A DNA stretch of 33,282 bases from Pararcticibacter amylolyticus (GTDB lineage: Bacteria > Bacteroidota > Bacteroidia > Sphingobacteriales > Sphingobacteriaceae): NCBI RefSeq assembly GCF_003130405.1, contig NZ_QEAS01000005.1, positions 1 through 33,282 of the forward strand, given 5' to 3'. Numbering within the stretch: position 1 is the stretch's first letter; each line of letters opens with the position of its first letter. The notes under the pieces are model-generated. The model was not told where the DNA came from. It searched no databases and saw nothing but the letters and a program-made list of their open reading frames with translations. Positions 1-7,553 of this stretch are shown here, in pieces. The position numbers and the translations under genes were made by a program.

Positions 1-1605
1 GGCTGGCTGAAAGGGACCAGCTCCGCAGAGTTCAGCCAGACGCTGAACTACGAAGAAGGAAGCCGCTACAACGGGGACATCACCTCGGTGAACTGGACGC
101 TGGCAGGCAGCAGCAAGACCTTCAGCTACAGCTATGACCCGCTGAACCGGCTGACCTCCGGCACCAGCCCCGACATGAGCGAGAATAACATCAGCTATGA
201 CAACCTGGGGAACCTGCTGTCGATGACCCGCGACGGGAAGACCCTGGGCTACGACTATACCTATGACGGGGCAAGAGGGAACCGGCTGAACGCGGTAAGC
301 GGCACCTGGTTTAACGGCACGAAGTACTTCCGTTATGATGTGAACGGGAACGTGACAAGAGACGACAGCCGCGGGATCAGCAGCATCAGCTATAACCACC
401 TGAACCTGCCCCAGCAGGTAAGCTCCGTCTCGGGCACGCTGCTCAGCTACAGCTATACAGCCACGGGGGAGAAGCTCCGCAGTTACAACAGCAAGACCGG
501 GACCACCACGGATTACGTGGGTGGTACCCGGTATGAGAACAATGACCTGAAGGTAGTGCTGACCGAAGAAGGGCAGCTGAGGCGCTCAGGCAACAGCTAC
601 AGCTATGAGTACTGGGTGAAGGACCACCTGGGCAACACCAGGGTAGCCTTTTACCGGAACCCTTCGACGGGACAGCTGGAGGTGCTGCAACGGGAAGATT
701 ATTATCCATTCGGGTTAAATAAGGTTCGGGGCAGCTTAAGTTCCAGTAAAACGAACTATCTTTATAACGGGAAGGAGTTGCAGGAGGGGTTTGACCTGCT
801 GGATTATGGGGCGAGGTTCTATGATGCGGTAGTTGGGAGGTGGACAAGTGTGGATCCATTGGCGGAGAAAATGGCCTCTTGGTCTCTTTATACTTATGCT
901 TTCAATAATCCTCTTCGATTTATTGATATCGGGGGGATGATACCTTATCCTATTACAGTAAGGGCATTTCATCCTGATAAGTATTTTGGAGGAGGCTATA
1001 GCGGTGATAATCGCGGTTATACAACAGCCCCAGCTACAGCAAGAGTTACCCAAAGACTGTTGTTTGATACGGATAAAAGTACTTTAACGTCACAGGCATG
1101 GAGTTCAAAAACACATGCGCTTTACGGTACGTTTGAGAGTAGAGCCATGCCAAAACAAAAGATTTCATCATTTACAAGTTCTACAGGCAGTGATGGAGCC
1201 AAACATTTCGGTATAGAAGCACATGTTGCATCCGCTAACCCGTTAGCTCCTCCAGGTACTCCGGACGTAGATGTTTTTTCTTCATTATCCATCACATCGA
1301 AAGATAATACGTTATCAATAACCGGCAAACTTACTGGTGATAATTTCCCATCGACTGAAGCTTTTGTATCTGACCCCTCGGGGCAGTCAGTATTCCTCGG
1401 GATTGGGTTAAAAGAAGGTAATCCTTACCAAAGTTTATGGGGAACTAATAAAGAGAATCCGATTGCTAACATTTCATTATCTCTTACGACTGATGATAAA
1501 GGGAATTTTACAGGTGTAAGTGCTAATGGGAAAACATATACAATTGCGGATTGGAATAAGCAATTTCAACAACAAGATCCACATAGAAAGAGAGAAAACA
1601 AATGA
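1..1605 (+). CDS. RHS repeat-associated core protein, C-terminal part (5' end outside window)
   Basis: The frame is open from base 1, so the start lies upstream and 534 codons are visible. The first part carries YD-type repeats (SYSYDPLNRLTSG, ISYDNLGNLLSM, FRYDVNGNVTRD), which in this family build a beta-barrel shell around a toxic tip. The RHS core follows: GNTRVAFY, EDYYPFGL, YLYNGKELQ, LLDYGARFYD, GRWTSVDPLAEK, YAFNNPLRFID. The last ~220 residues, starting near VRAFHPDKYFGGG, form the variable tip. Similar tips recur in Bacteroidota RHS proteins as far as I recall, but I cannot name an enzymatic activity. Base composition drops from very GC-rich to near-average between about 690 and 860, inside the core, as expected when a tip is exchanged. 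The stop overlaps the next start (ATGA), as for a toxin and its immunity gene. The secretion route is not visible. Confidence 0.93.
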   Translation, partial: GWLKGTSSAEFSQTLNYEEGSRYNGDITSVNWTLAGSSKTFSYSYDPLNRLTSGTSPDMSENNISYDNLGNLLSMTRDGKTLGYDYTYDGARGNRLNAVSGTWFNGTKYFRYDVNGNVTRDDSRGISSISYNHLNLPQQVSSVSGTLLSYSYTATGEKLRSYNSKTGTTTDYVGGTRYENNDLKVVLTEEGQLRRSGNSYSYEYWVKDHLGNTRVAFYRNPSTGQLEVLQREDYYPFGLNKVRGSLSSSKTNYLYNGKELQEGFDLLDYGARFYDAVVGRWTSVDPLAEKMASWSLYTYAFNNPLRFIDIGGMIPYPITVRAFHPDKYFGGGYSGDNRGYTTAPATARVTQRLLFDTDKSTLTSQAWSSKTHALYGTFESRAMPKQKISSFTSSTGSDGAKHFGIEAHVASANPLAPPGTPDVDVFSSLSITSKDNTLSITGKLTGDNFPSTEAFVSDPSGQSVFLGIGLKEGNPYQSLWGTNKENPIANISLSLTTDDKGNFTGVSANGKTYTIADWNKQFQQQDPHRKRENK

Positions 1606-1856
1606 AGTTATTTGGAAAGAGCCTATTAATATATATCGGATTACTGATGTTGATCACCTATGCTTTTGCATTGGGGGATTTGATTGGAAATAAGCAACTT
1701 ACGGGTGATATATTGAAAGATATATTAAGATCTATCACATACTACTTTACAGACGTAATAATATATTGGTGGGCTGTTATCCTTGCTGGTGGAGTAGTGT
1801 TAGCTGGCCTTACAGCTCTTGGATATAAAATATATAGCCGGATAACGAAAAAATAA
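1602..1856 (+). CDS. Small two-helix membrane protein, putative immunity protein of the RHS tip
   Basis: An 84-residue protein whose ATG overlaps the RHS stop codon (ATGA), so the two are probably translationally coupled. Two hydrophobic stretches are visible: residues about 7-26 (LLIYIGLLMLITYAFALG) and about 52-74 (VIIYWWAVILAGGVVLAGL). The tail is basic (YKIYSRITKK). Position directly after a polymorphic toxin tip is the usual place for a cognate immunity gene, and a membrane location would fit protection against a tip acting at the membrane or in the periplasm. I recognise no family, so the immunity role is inferred from position only. Confidence 0.7.
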   Translation: MKLFGKSLLIYIGLLMLITYAFALGDLIGNKQLTGDILKDILRSITYYFTDVIIYWWAVILAGGVVLAGLTALGYKIYSRITKK

Positions 1857-2026
1857 TTACTTCCTTAGTCTTATGCGTTTGCCTCGGTGAAAGGAGACTA
1901 GGACTTCAACCCAATACAACAACGCCCGGCTCAATTAAGGTTCTTTTTAGAAACTTTGATAGCGAGAGAAATGACGCTATTCCTGAATGAGGTAGATAGA
2001 GTACGTAACTAGGTGTGGGGTATCAA

Positions 2027-2638
2027 ATGGAAAATAGGAATTTAACGCTTAGTCAAGTGAATGAATTTTGGAAATGGTTCTCAGCCTGCCACAAAGATTT
2101 TGGAGTGAACTTTGAGAATGGAGATCTATTATCTGAATTAGATAGCCGCATCGTAGAGCTTGGAAATTTCGCATGGGAACTAGGACCGGGAATCGAAATG
2201 GAGAACATGCTGGTAGTATCTCCCGGAGGCAGAAATGAATTGCTGCCCCAAACAAAAGAAATTATATCTAATTCTCCATCTATACCCAATTGGGAGTTTC
2301 ACTATGCTAAACCACCAAAGCAATGGAAGGAGCCCATTGTCAATCTTTATAAAGGAGGCCGGAAGAAACGAATCATTGCATCTTCATGGCAATATGTATT
2401 GTTGGATTATAGTGACGGATTGTTTGACATAATAATAGAAGCACCTAATTTAGCTGACTTTTGTAAGGATGACAAGCTTATTGCAGCAGAAATAATATTA
2501 GAGGGCCTTTTAGGAGAAGAAAAGAGATTAGTGACCATTGCACAAGTGGATGTAGTTTCTGAATTTGAAGCACAGTATAAAGAAGGAACCAATATTAAGT
2601 TCTTAGGACAGCATATCGGACAGTTAACTGATAAATGA
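2027..2638 (+). CDS. Hypothetical protein in RHS immunity array ('FWxWF' type)
   Basis: About 203 residues from the ATG at 2027; an in-frame GTG at 2015 would add four. There is no membrane segment. The N-terminal pattern (FWKWFSACHKDF, then LDSRIVELG, FAWELGPG, LVVSPGGRNELLP, SPSIPNWEFHYAKP) resembles a widespread family with the layout F-W-x-W-F ... FEFGP ... F-VISA-G ... AP-L--W. I recall that pattern but cannot assign a name. The second half (LLDYSDGLFDIIIEAP, AEIILEGLLGEE, VTIAQVDVV) looks like an alpha/beta fold. It lies in a run of orphan toxin tips and immunity-like genes behind the RHS gene, so an immunity role is plausible but unproven. The 158 bases between it and the previous gene hold nothing I recognise. 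Confidence 0.75.
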   Translation: MENRNLTLSQVNEFWKWFSACHKDFGVNFENGDLLSELDSRIVELGNFAWELGPGIEMENMLVVSPGGRNELLPQTKEIISNSPSIPNWEFHYAKPPKQWKEPIVNLYKGGRKKRIIASSWQYVLLDYSDGLFDIIIEAPNLADFCKDDKLIAAEIILEGLLGEEKRLVTIAQVDVVSEFEAQYKEGTNIKFLGQHIGQLTDK

Positions 2639-2716
2639 ATGTACTGACATTCAATACACAGATATGGAAAAATGGAATCCAGTTGAATATTTGCCTGAAG
2701 ATTTCAGGAGATATGA

Positions 2717-2932
2717 AAAAAGAATAGTATACTAAAAGAGAGCATCGTCAATGCAATTTATCGAGGTGATCTTACAGCTGTCCAAAATTGGCAGTTTGAA
2801 GAATCAATTAATCCAGGCCAATTCAAAGCTTATGGTCATGCAACGCCCTGGACTGGTGTTATGGCAGTAGGAAGGCATAAGTACTTTAATGTCAAAGGTG
2901 GGGGCAAATTACAGTTTTGGAAGTTGCCATGA
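2717..2932 (+). pseudogene. C-terminal remnant of a toxin tip, resembling Tae4-type amidase effectors
   Basis: No start codon fits; the open frame begins after a TGA at 2714 and ends at the TGA at 2930. The readable peptide includes NWQFEESINPGQFKAYGH, ATPWTG, HKYFNVKGGGKLQFWKLP. A Gly-His followed by a Trp-Gly stretch, a Tyr-Phe, and a C-terminal F-W-x-L is the ending I associate with Tae4 peptidoglycan amidases. The upstream half, which would carry the catalytic cysteine, is absent in all frames I read. The stop overlaps the start of the next gene (ATGA), the same toxin-immunity junction seen at 1602. The next gene resembles the matching immunity family (Tai4), which supports the assignment. 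Other small peptidase-like tips remain possible. Confidence 0.5.
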
Positions 2933-3366
2933 AAAAAATCTGTTTTATAATGACTTTAATAGGGGTCTTACTTTCGGCCGGGGGATGCAAAGTAAAAAGG
3001 CCAGGCAAGGCGAGTCTAAGTGAGAGGCGGAAATGGTTGAAAGAGTACGCTTTATGTCGTTGCTTTTGGATGATTGCAAAACAAGATACCGCGATTCAAA
3101 ACGATATCAGCCAAGCGATTTATGTTGAACTCACTGATTATTCCAGCACTGACAAAAGCAATATTTATAATGCAATAGACAGCCTGGCGTCTATTGCTGT
3201 TAATTCAATTGAACCCACACACATTGCGGATTATGAAGGGAAAAAGCCATATATGAAATCTTGTATCGAGTTCTCGAAAAGTAAGGCGTTAGATTCTCTA
3301 ATCCGGCGCTATGAATCGAGATATAGTATATGGACCAAATGGACGCGTTCAGAAAGAGTACAATAA
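2929..3366 (+). CDS. Lipoprotein resembling Tai4-type amidase immunity proteins
   Basis: 145 residues from the ATG at 2929, chosen because it gives a clean lipoprotein signal (MKKICFIMTLIGVLLSAGGC) and overlaps the stop of the toxin remnant; an in-frame TTG at 2917 is less likely. The mature part contains YALCRCFWMIAKQ, ...NDISQAIYVELTDYS..., MKSCIEFSKSKALDSLIRRY. This matches the layout I recall for Tai4 immunity proteins: an early Cys pair, an aspartate-serine helix, and a late C-x-D/E-F/W-x-S-x-x-L-D stretch. A periplasmic lipoprotein is where an amidase inhibitor would need to be. The last ~15 codons overlap a foreign toxin tip in another frame, so the C-terminus is probably chimeric. Confidence 0.72.
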   Translation: MKKICFIMTLIGVLLSAGGCKVKRPGKASLSERRKWLKEYALCRCFWMIAKQDTAIQNDISQAIYVELTDYSSTDKSNIYNAIDSLASIAVNSIEPTHIADYEGKKPYMKSCIEFSKSKALDSLIRRYESRYSIWTKWTRSERVQ

Positions 3367-3535
3367 GGGGCATGGGCCGGGTTATCCAGAAAACGAGCAA
3401 AAAGATCATGTCCATGATCACAAGCCTAATCCTAACCCTAAAGATTCAGGTGCTACGGAGCGCCAGCCCGGTAGACCTCCCAAACCAAATGAATTAGAGA
3501 AAGATAAATACAAGCAAAGTCAGCTAAATAACTAA
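3311..3535 (+). pseudogene. Orphan C-terminal tip of a polymorphic toxin
   Basis: 74 codons can be read from an ATG at 3311, but the recognisable part starts at about codon 4: DIVYGPNGRVQKEYNKGHG, then GYPENEQKDHVHDHKPNP and GRPPKPNELEKD. The 'GRV-KEYN-GHG ... HVHD-KPNP ... GRPPK-NEL' pattern is one I associate with the extreme C-terminus of RHS proteins in Bacteroidota. There is no RHS body in front of it, and its first ~56 bases overlap the end of the preceding gene in another frame. I read it as a displaced tip cassette left by recombination, with the next gene (10 bases downstream) as its likely immunity partner. It might still be translated as a short peptide. Confidence 0.6.
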
Positions 3536-3545
3536 GTAAAGAATT

Positions 3546-3935
3546 ATGAGTCAAATGTGGAAAAATGAGGAGCTGTTTAAACTCCTGCAAGGAGAGATTG
3601 CTATTTTGAGTTGTAAAATATTAGGATTCAGTATTTATGCAGAAGATGACGCTCTTGTCGTAGATGTAGATATGAAATTGTTATACTTGAATGATACGTG
3701 CTTTAAAATTAGATTTTTAGATGTGAAAGAGTATGCGTTTTATCATAATTCTAATTATTACTTCTATAATGTAGAGGCATTCAAGCTTCTTAAAAAGGGC
3801 AGTCTTTTCTATCTTAGCTTCGATCCAGACGAGGAGGAAATGTCGCAAATATCCCCAAAAGATAATGACTTTATTTTATCGACAGAAATCGAGGGGCATG
3901 TATTGAGTGCTGTTTCTGGTATTCATGGGCAGTAA
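3546..3935 (+). CDS. Putative immunity protein following the orphan toxin tip
   Basis: 129 residues, with no signal peptide or membrane helix. Visible stretches are ILGFSIYAEDDALVVDVDM, CFKIRFLDVKEYAFYH, LKKGSLFYLSFDPDEEE and a C-terminal ILSTEIEGHVLS. The alternating strands with a closing 'FYLSFDP' resemble small cytoplasmic immunity proteins found behind RHS tips in Bacteroidota, but I cannot name the family. It starts 10 bases after the orphan tip, so tip and immunity gene probably moved as one cassette. Function is inferred from position. Confidence 0.72.
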   Translation: MSQMWKNEELFKLLQGEIAILSCKILGFSIYAEDDALVVDVDMKLLYLNDTCFKIRFLDVKEYAFYHNSNYYFYNVEAFKLLKKGSLFYLSFDPDEEEMSQISPKDNDFILSTEIEGHVLSAVSGIHGQ

Positions 3936-4039
3936 ACCCAAGTACACAAGACAGAGCCATTGGCAAAGTAAGGGTTATGAGCATTGTAGTAAAATCAGCT
4001 CATTAATTAAAGCGATGGTAAGGAGGCAGCAGGATTCGT

Positions 4040-4209
4040 CAAAGAGATTACAAACCGCTTGAAATGCTGCCAAAATAGCTTTAAACGCCGCGCTTTTGGG
4101 TGGCGGCACAAATCTCGCTATTCGTTATGGTCATCGTCAGTCGGTAGATATAGACTTGAGTGGGCACAAAAACTGGCTGTCTTTGCATAAGAAAGATGGT
4201 GCAAACTGA
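4040..4209 (+). pseudogene. Remnant of an AbiEii/AbiGii-like nucleotidyltransferase toxin
   Basis: A broken frame reads GGGTNLAIRYGHR followed by SVDIDL at 4099-4158. A Gly-Gly/Thr motif followed by L-A-x-R-x-G-H-R-x-S-x-D-I-D-L is characteristic of AbiEii-type toxins (DNA polymerase beta-like nucleotidyltransferases). The preceding codons (LEMLPK) are in another frame, joined to IALNAALL by a one-base shift near 4072-4078. The frame then ends at a TGA at 4207, well short of the usual ~200-300 residues. No AbiEi antitoxin is seen. The short stretch 3936-4040 before it holds nothing else recognisable. Confidence 0.65.
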
Positions 4210-4292
4210 GTTTGGCATGTGTTACTTTTACTCAAACCGCGCAACGGGTTGGATTATCTAAAGTTAGTGCGCGCGTGTATCGATTATAAAAG

Positions 4293-4330
4293 CAAAACGC
4301 CTGGTTCTTAGCTGAGCCGGGCATTTTGTT
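4293..4330 (+). terminator. Stem-loop terminator
   Basis: The arms 4293-4308 and 4315-4330 pair over 16 positions with one C-A mismatch and three G-U pairs, around a six-base loop (TTAGCT). The A-run in the left arm and T-run in the right arm make it usable in both directions. It would end + strand transcription from the RHS array; the - strand gene ending at 4402 could also use it. Confidence 0.6.
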
Positions 4331-4401
4331 ATTAAGCCTAAGTGTCTTCCTCCCCGGAGGAAGCACCCGGGAATTAGGAATTAAAACAGACTGTTTGGTT
4401 A

Positions 4402-4998
4402 TTACTTGCTTATGAGGTTTCTCAGCTCTCTATTTTCCTCCTTGAGGTCTTTTAACTGTTTATTAATGTCTATAAGATACAAAGTCAGCTCCTCTATTTT
4501 TTTAAGAAGCTTAATATTCATTTCACTGAGATTGACGCCGTCCTTCGTCATCTGATCTGCCGGGTCAATTTCCGGAAGATGCTTGTTTTTACTGATAAAT
4601 GCATTCAGGTCATCAATTGGGCGAAGATCATATCCATTCTGAAAGACGTAATCAGCACCGGCATCTACTGACACTTTAACTTCTCTGGCCTGAATGTTAC
4701 CTGCGACAGTGAGCTTGGCTGTGGGATTGGACGTTCCTATACCTACATTTCCACCGCCTTCATTTATGACCAGGTTGCTAAAGCCACCAGTAGCTGGTGA
4801 CCAGGCGCCCAGTCTTCCATAGTTTCCATTAGAGTATCCTCCCAGAAAGGTGTATCCCAAACCGTTCGGCCAGTAAAGTTGTAATTCCTTTCCATTGCTG
4901 GTGCCCGATCCCCGGTCTGTTACCGTTTGTAAGGTCTCCTGTGCTTGTGATACAAGGGAAGCGAGCAGTGCGATGATAATGAGTGGTTTTCTTTTCAT
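4402..4998 (-). CDS. Secreted tail-fibre-like protein with C-terminal coiled coil
   Basis: 198 residues with a signal peptide (MKRKPLIIIALLASLVSQAQ). The centre carries GGGNVGIGTSNPTAKLTVAG, followed by NIQAREVKVSVDAGADYVF. This is the usual signature of Bacteroidota proteins that resemble phage tail-fibre ends. The next part (NAFISKNKHLPEIDPADQM...GVNLSEM) is the conserved linker of that family, and the end is a long coiled coil (residues ~155-198, LLKKIEELTLYLIDINKQL). The family is often annotated as 'tail fibre domain-containing' or left hypothetical. It is probably an exported trimeric surface or adhesive protein. It stands alone, with no phage genes nearby. Confidence 0.82.
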   Translation of the reverse strand: MKRKPLIIIALLASLVSQAQETLQTVTDRGSGTSNGKELQLYWPNGLGYTFLGGYSNGNYGRLGAWSPATGGFSNLVINEGGGNVGIGTSNPTAKLTVAGNIQAREVKVSVDAGADYVFQNGYDLRPIDDLNAFISKNKHLPEIDPADQMTKDGVNLSEMNIKLLKKIEELTLYLIDINKQLKDLKEENRELRNLISK

Positions 4999-5250
4999 TG
5001 TGATTATTTTTGGTGTTTAAGTAATCTATAGCTATATACGGTAAGAATGCTGTAGGAATAATAAAGAAAAAGGTGGTTTTGCCATGAATGTCATATTTCA
5101 ACTATGATAAAAAGCAGATAGCCTTCCGTGCAAAATTAAGTTTATTCAGTCGGATAGTCGCATTCCCTGGGGGAAAATTTGAGTTTGTTTTTTCACACGT
5201 TGTCGTGGTAAATAAGAAAATTCCTTGCCCCTGGCCAGTAGTTTCGTTCG

Positions 5251-5408
5251 GGTTGGCTCCTGATTGGCTTCGGATCTGCAACGCTTTCCCTACGCTTTCG
5301 GAACGCTTTCCCTACGCTTTCCGTTCGGGAATTGTCGAAGCAAAAGCGTAGGGAAAGCGTTGCAGTAGCGTTGCAGATCAAAACCCAATCAGGGGAATGG
5401 CGGGGAGC
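5251..5408. repeat. Complex intergenic palindrome with internal tandem repeat
   Basis: A 22-base unit beginning ACGCTTTCCCTACGCTTTC is repeated twice in tandem (5281-5302, 5303-5324), and each unit itself contains a doubled ACGCTTTC. The opposite arm (5343-5364) is a perfect 22-base inverted match to 5277-5298. A second short arm (5369-5379) pairs with 5273-5283. Imperfect pairing extends outward (GGCTCC/TGATTGG at 5255-5267 against CCAATC at 5385-5390 and GGAGCC near 5404-5409). It sits in the 486-base gap between two - strand genes. I see no gene in this gap; ORFs across it are products of the repeat. Confidence 0.8.
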
Positions 5409-5484
5409 CGGTCCGAAGCCCTTATGCAGTTTGCATGGGAAAGATGCTCCAAAGCTTGTTTCCTCCCGCAATGGAACGTTATCA

Positions 5485-6873
5485 TCACTTGAGTGATCGT
5501 TTCCAGCAGAGCATCGCTGCCACTCCTAAAGAAAGTCCTATAGCTGAAGCAGATATGCTAAAGGCAAGCTGAATTTCCGGTGCGCTGGCGCCATCGGGTG
5601 CGAGAGTAAAGAAAAGTCCGCCGATCAGTGCAACAAAGACAGCAGCGCTTATTTGCAAAGTAGCGCTTACCAGGCCTGCGGCCAACCCTGAAAAGCGTGG
5701 ATCGACCTGGTCGACGTTCAGGCGTACCAGTGCCGGGACGGCAATGCCTTGTCCGAGTCCTATGATAAAGAGAGGCAGAGGAAGATAGGAAGTACGTCCG
5801 TTCAGGGCGAGTATAGCCGCGAAGATCAGTCCGGTGACTTCAAGGATCATTCCGAAGGCGGCCGTTCGGGAACCAAGCCGGCTAACTATAGAGGGGCTGC
5901 ACCATGGACCAAGGAAAAAGCCGATCCCCAGCGGCAAGATGGCTAAACCTGTCGCCAGCGTGTCGTTACCCAGGGCCCCCTGCTCATATACAGCGAAGAT
6001 CAGGAAGAAAGAGGCCAGGGCATAAAAAAAGAATGCTGCGGCCAGATTTTTCCGTAATCCGCTTTTCATGAATAAAGATGGATAAACCAATGGCGAGGCA
6101 CCCCTTGATTCCTTCTTCTTTTCGTAATGCCAGAATGCCAATAGCAAAGGTATGCTTGTGATCAGAAGGGCCTTGCACCACCATGGCCAGTGATTTTCGC
6201 GTCCTTCGATAAGCGGAAGCACGAATGCCAATAGCCCGGCAGCGAGAAGTATGGCGCCCGGAATGTCCAGTACATCAGACTTTTCAGCACGGTTTTCCCT
6301 AAGCAGAAGTGAGGCGGCCGGTATGGCAAGAGCTATTACCGGCAAATTAATGAGGAATACACTTCGCCAGCCCATGCCAAACAGGTCAGCCGATACCAGC
6401 ACACCACCCAGCAACTGTCCGGCCACAGAAGCCAGTCCGAAAGTTGCTCCATAAAAGCTAAGTGCCCGGTTTTTTTCTTCCGGAGGAAAAATAGCATGAA
6501 TGGATGCCAGCGATTGCGGACCCATTATGGCTGCCATCACACCCTGTAACAACCTGCCTGTTACCAAAACAGCCGGCGACGGAGCAAAACCGCATAAGGC
6601 AGATGCAATTCCGAAACCGAGCATTCCGAAAATGAACACGCGCTTTCTGCCATATATATCCCCTAAGCGGCCTCCCAGGATCAGGGTGACAGCATAGGCA
6701 GCAGCGTAGACCGATACCACCAACTGGGAATCGGCGGGGGATGCATGGAGGTCTGTACGGATAGCAGGCAGCGCAACATTCAAGATAAAGAAATCCAGCG
6801 GCGGTAACAATGTACCGGTTAGCAATACAGCCAGCGCCATCCACCGGCGAGGGTCAACACTATTTATTTCCAT
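5485..6873 (-). CDS. MFS transporter, DHA2-like drug efflux permease
   Basis: 462 residues, nearly all hydrophobic helices. Early motifs are typical of the major facilitator superfamily: LDFFILNVALPAI in helix 1 and the loop motif GGRLGDIYGRKRVFIFG (residues ~67-84). GRLLQGVMAAIMGPQSLASI in helix 4 matches the DHA2/EmrB-QacA style 'G-R--QG-GAA'. Length and helix count fit a 14-helix proton-driven exporter, substrate unknown. It lies 97 bases downstream of a TetR-type regulator on the same strand, and the gap holds an operator-like palindrome that recurs in front of the regulator. This is the usual arrangement of a drug-inducible pump. Confidence 0.9.
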   Translation of the reverse strand: MEINSVDPRRWMALAVLLTGTLLPPLDFFILNVALPAIRTDLHASPADSQLVVSVYAAAYAVTLILGGRLGDIYGRKRVFIFGMLGFGIASALCGFAPSPAVLVTGRLLQGVMAAIMGPQSLASIHAIFPPEEKNRALSFYGATFGLASVAGQLLGGVLVSADLFGMGWRSVFLINLPVIALAIPAASLLLRENRAEKSDVLDIPGAILLAAGLLAFVLPLIEGRENHWPWWCKALLITSIPLLLAFWHYEKKKESRGASPLVYPSLFMKSGLRKNLAAAFFFYALASFFLIFAVYEQGALGNDTLATGLAILPLGIGFFLGPWCSPSIVSRLGSRTAAFGMILEVTGLIFAAILALNGRTSYLPLPLFIIGLGQGIAVPALVRLNVDQVDPRFSGLAAGLVSATLQISAAVFVALIGGLFFTLAPDGASAPEIQLAFSISASAIGLSLGVAAMLCWKRSLK

Positions 6874-6909
6874 ATCACTATTTAAAAACCGGATAAATTC
6901 ATACCATTA

Positions 6910-6961
6910 GAAATTTACCTTGTACTGTATACTATAACCAACCTATCGTTCCAGAATAGGT
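6910..6961 (-). promoter_or_regulatory. Promoter and TetR operator for the MFS gene
   Basis: On the - strand a TTGG (6938-6941) is followed after 21 bases by TAAATTTC (6910-6917), one base from the Bacteroidota -7 consensus TAnnTTTG. Directly upstream is the dyad ACCTAT-N9-ATAGGT (6941-6961). Its left half with the next bases (CCTATCGTTCCA) is repeated before the TetR gene at 7573-7584. A shared sequence at both promoters, touching the -33 region, is strong evidence for an operator of the neighbouring TetR protein. Confidence 0.6.
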
Positions 6962-6970
6962 CAAAAAAAA

Positions 6971-7549
6971 TTAAGCCCGGATGATACTGATTAAGAAATC
7001 CGTCAACTGATATAATCGTTTTTTATCATTGAAAAGCAGATCAGCATTCCATAGCGATGCAAAATTGGACACTACAAAATAAGCCAGCAAAGTGGGATCC
7101 TTCTCTGCCGAAAGTTCTCCTTCCTGTTGAGCCTTCCTGAACAGACCCTCAAAAAGCTTTATGGAATTGTTGGCTTGCTGTTTAAGAAGTTGGTTTACAT
7201 CCTGGTCTATACGGGAAAGCTCGAACGTTGAGTTGATCGATAAACAGGTTTTGGTGTCAATCAAAATAGTCCTGACAAGATCCTTTATGATCATAATTGC
7301 CGAGTCAAGAGCCGACACTCCTTTATTTGCCGAAGCCTGGTAGCTCAATTCTTTTTCCTGGATATAATCATGCAGGCATTTCAAAAAAAGAGCGTGCTTA
7401 TTGCCAAAGCTGTCGTAAATGCTGCTCCTGTTTATCCCTAATGTGTCTACCAGGTCATTCATGGTCGTAGCCTGATAACCCTTTTTCCAAAAAAGATCAC
7501 GGGCAACCTTTAGCTTCTCCTGATAATCAAACTCTTTATTCCTTGGCAC
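6971..7549 (-). CDS. TetR/AcrR-family transcriptional regulator
   Basis: 192 residues. The N-terminal helix-turn-helix is clear: KVARDLFWKKGYQATTMNDL (residues 14-33) followed by the recognition segment VDTLGINRSSIYDSFGNKHALF (about 34-55). The C-terminal ~130 residues are helical and would hold the ligand pocket; they contain LSINSTFELSRIDQDVNQLL and a late FVVSNFASLWNADLLF. It is almost certainly the repressor of the adjacent efflux pump and of itself, since both promoters share an operator-like sequence. The predicted transcription start lies very close to the ATG, so the mRNA may have little or no leader. Confidence 0.92.
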   Translation of the reverse strand: MPRNKEFDYQEKLKVARDLFWKKGYQATTMNDLVDTLGINRSSIYDSFGNKHALFLKCLHDYIQEKELSYQASANKGVSALDSAIMIIKDLVRTILIDTKTCLSINSTFELSRIDQDVNQLLKQQANNSIKLFEGLFRKAQQEGELSAEKDPTLLAYFVVSNFASLWNADLLFNDKKRLYQLTDFLISIIRA

Positions 7550-7553
7550 ACGG

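Noticed and set aside
4402-4998. Prophage tail-fibre gene
   Set aside because: Signal peptide and lack of other phage genes point to an exported host protein of the tail-fibre-like family.
5281-5324. CRISPR-like repeats
   Set aside because: The two units are directly adjacent without unique spacers, and the opposite arm is inverted.
5193-5471. 92-codon frame (and the + strand frame 5088-5351) in the palindrome
   Set aside because: Both translate the inverted repeat and give similar peptides in opposite directions, a sign of repeat rather than gene.
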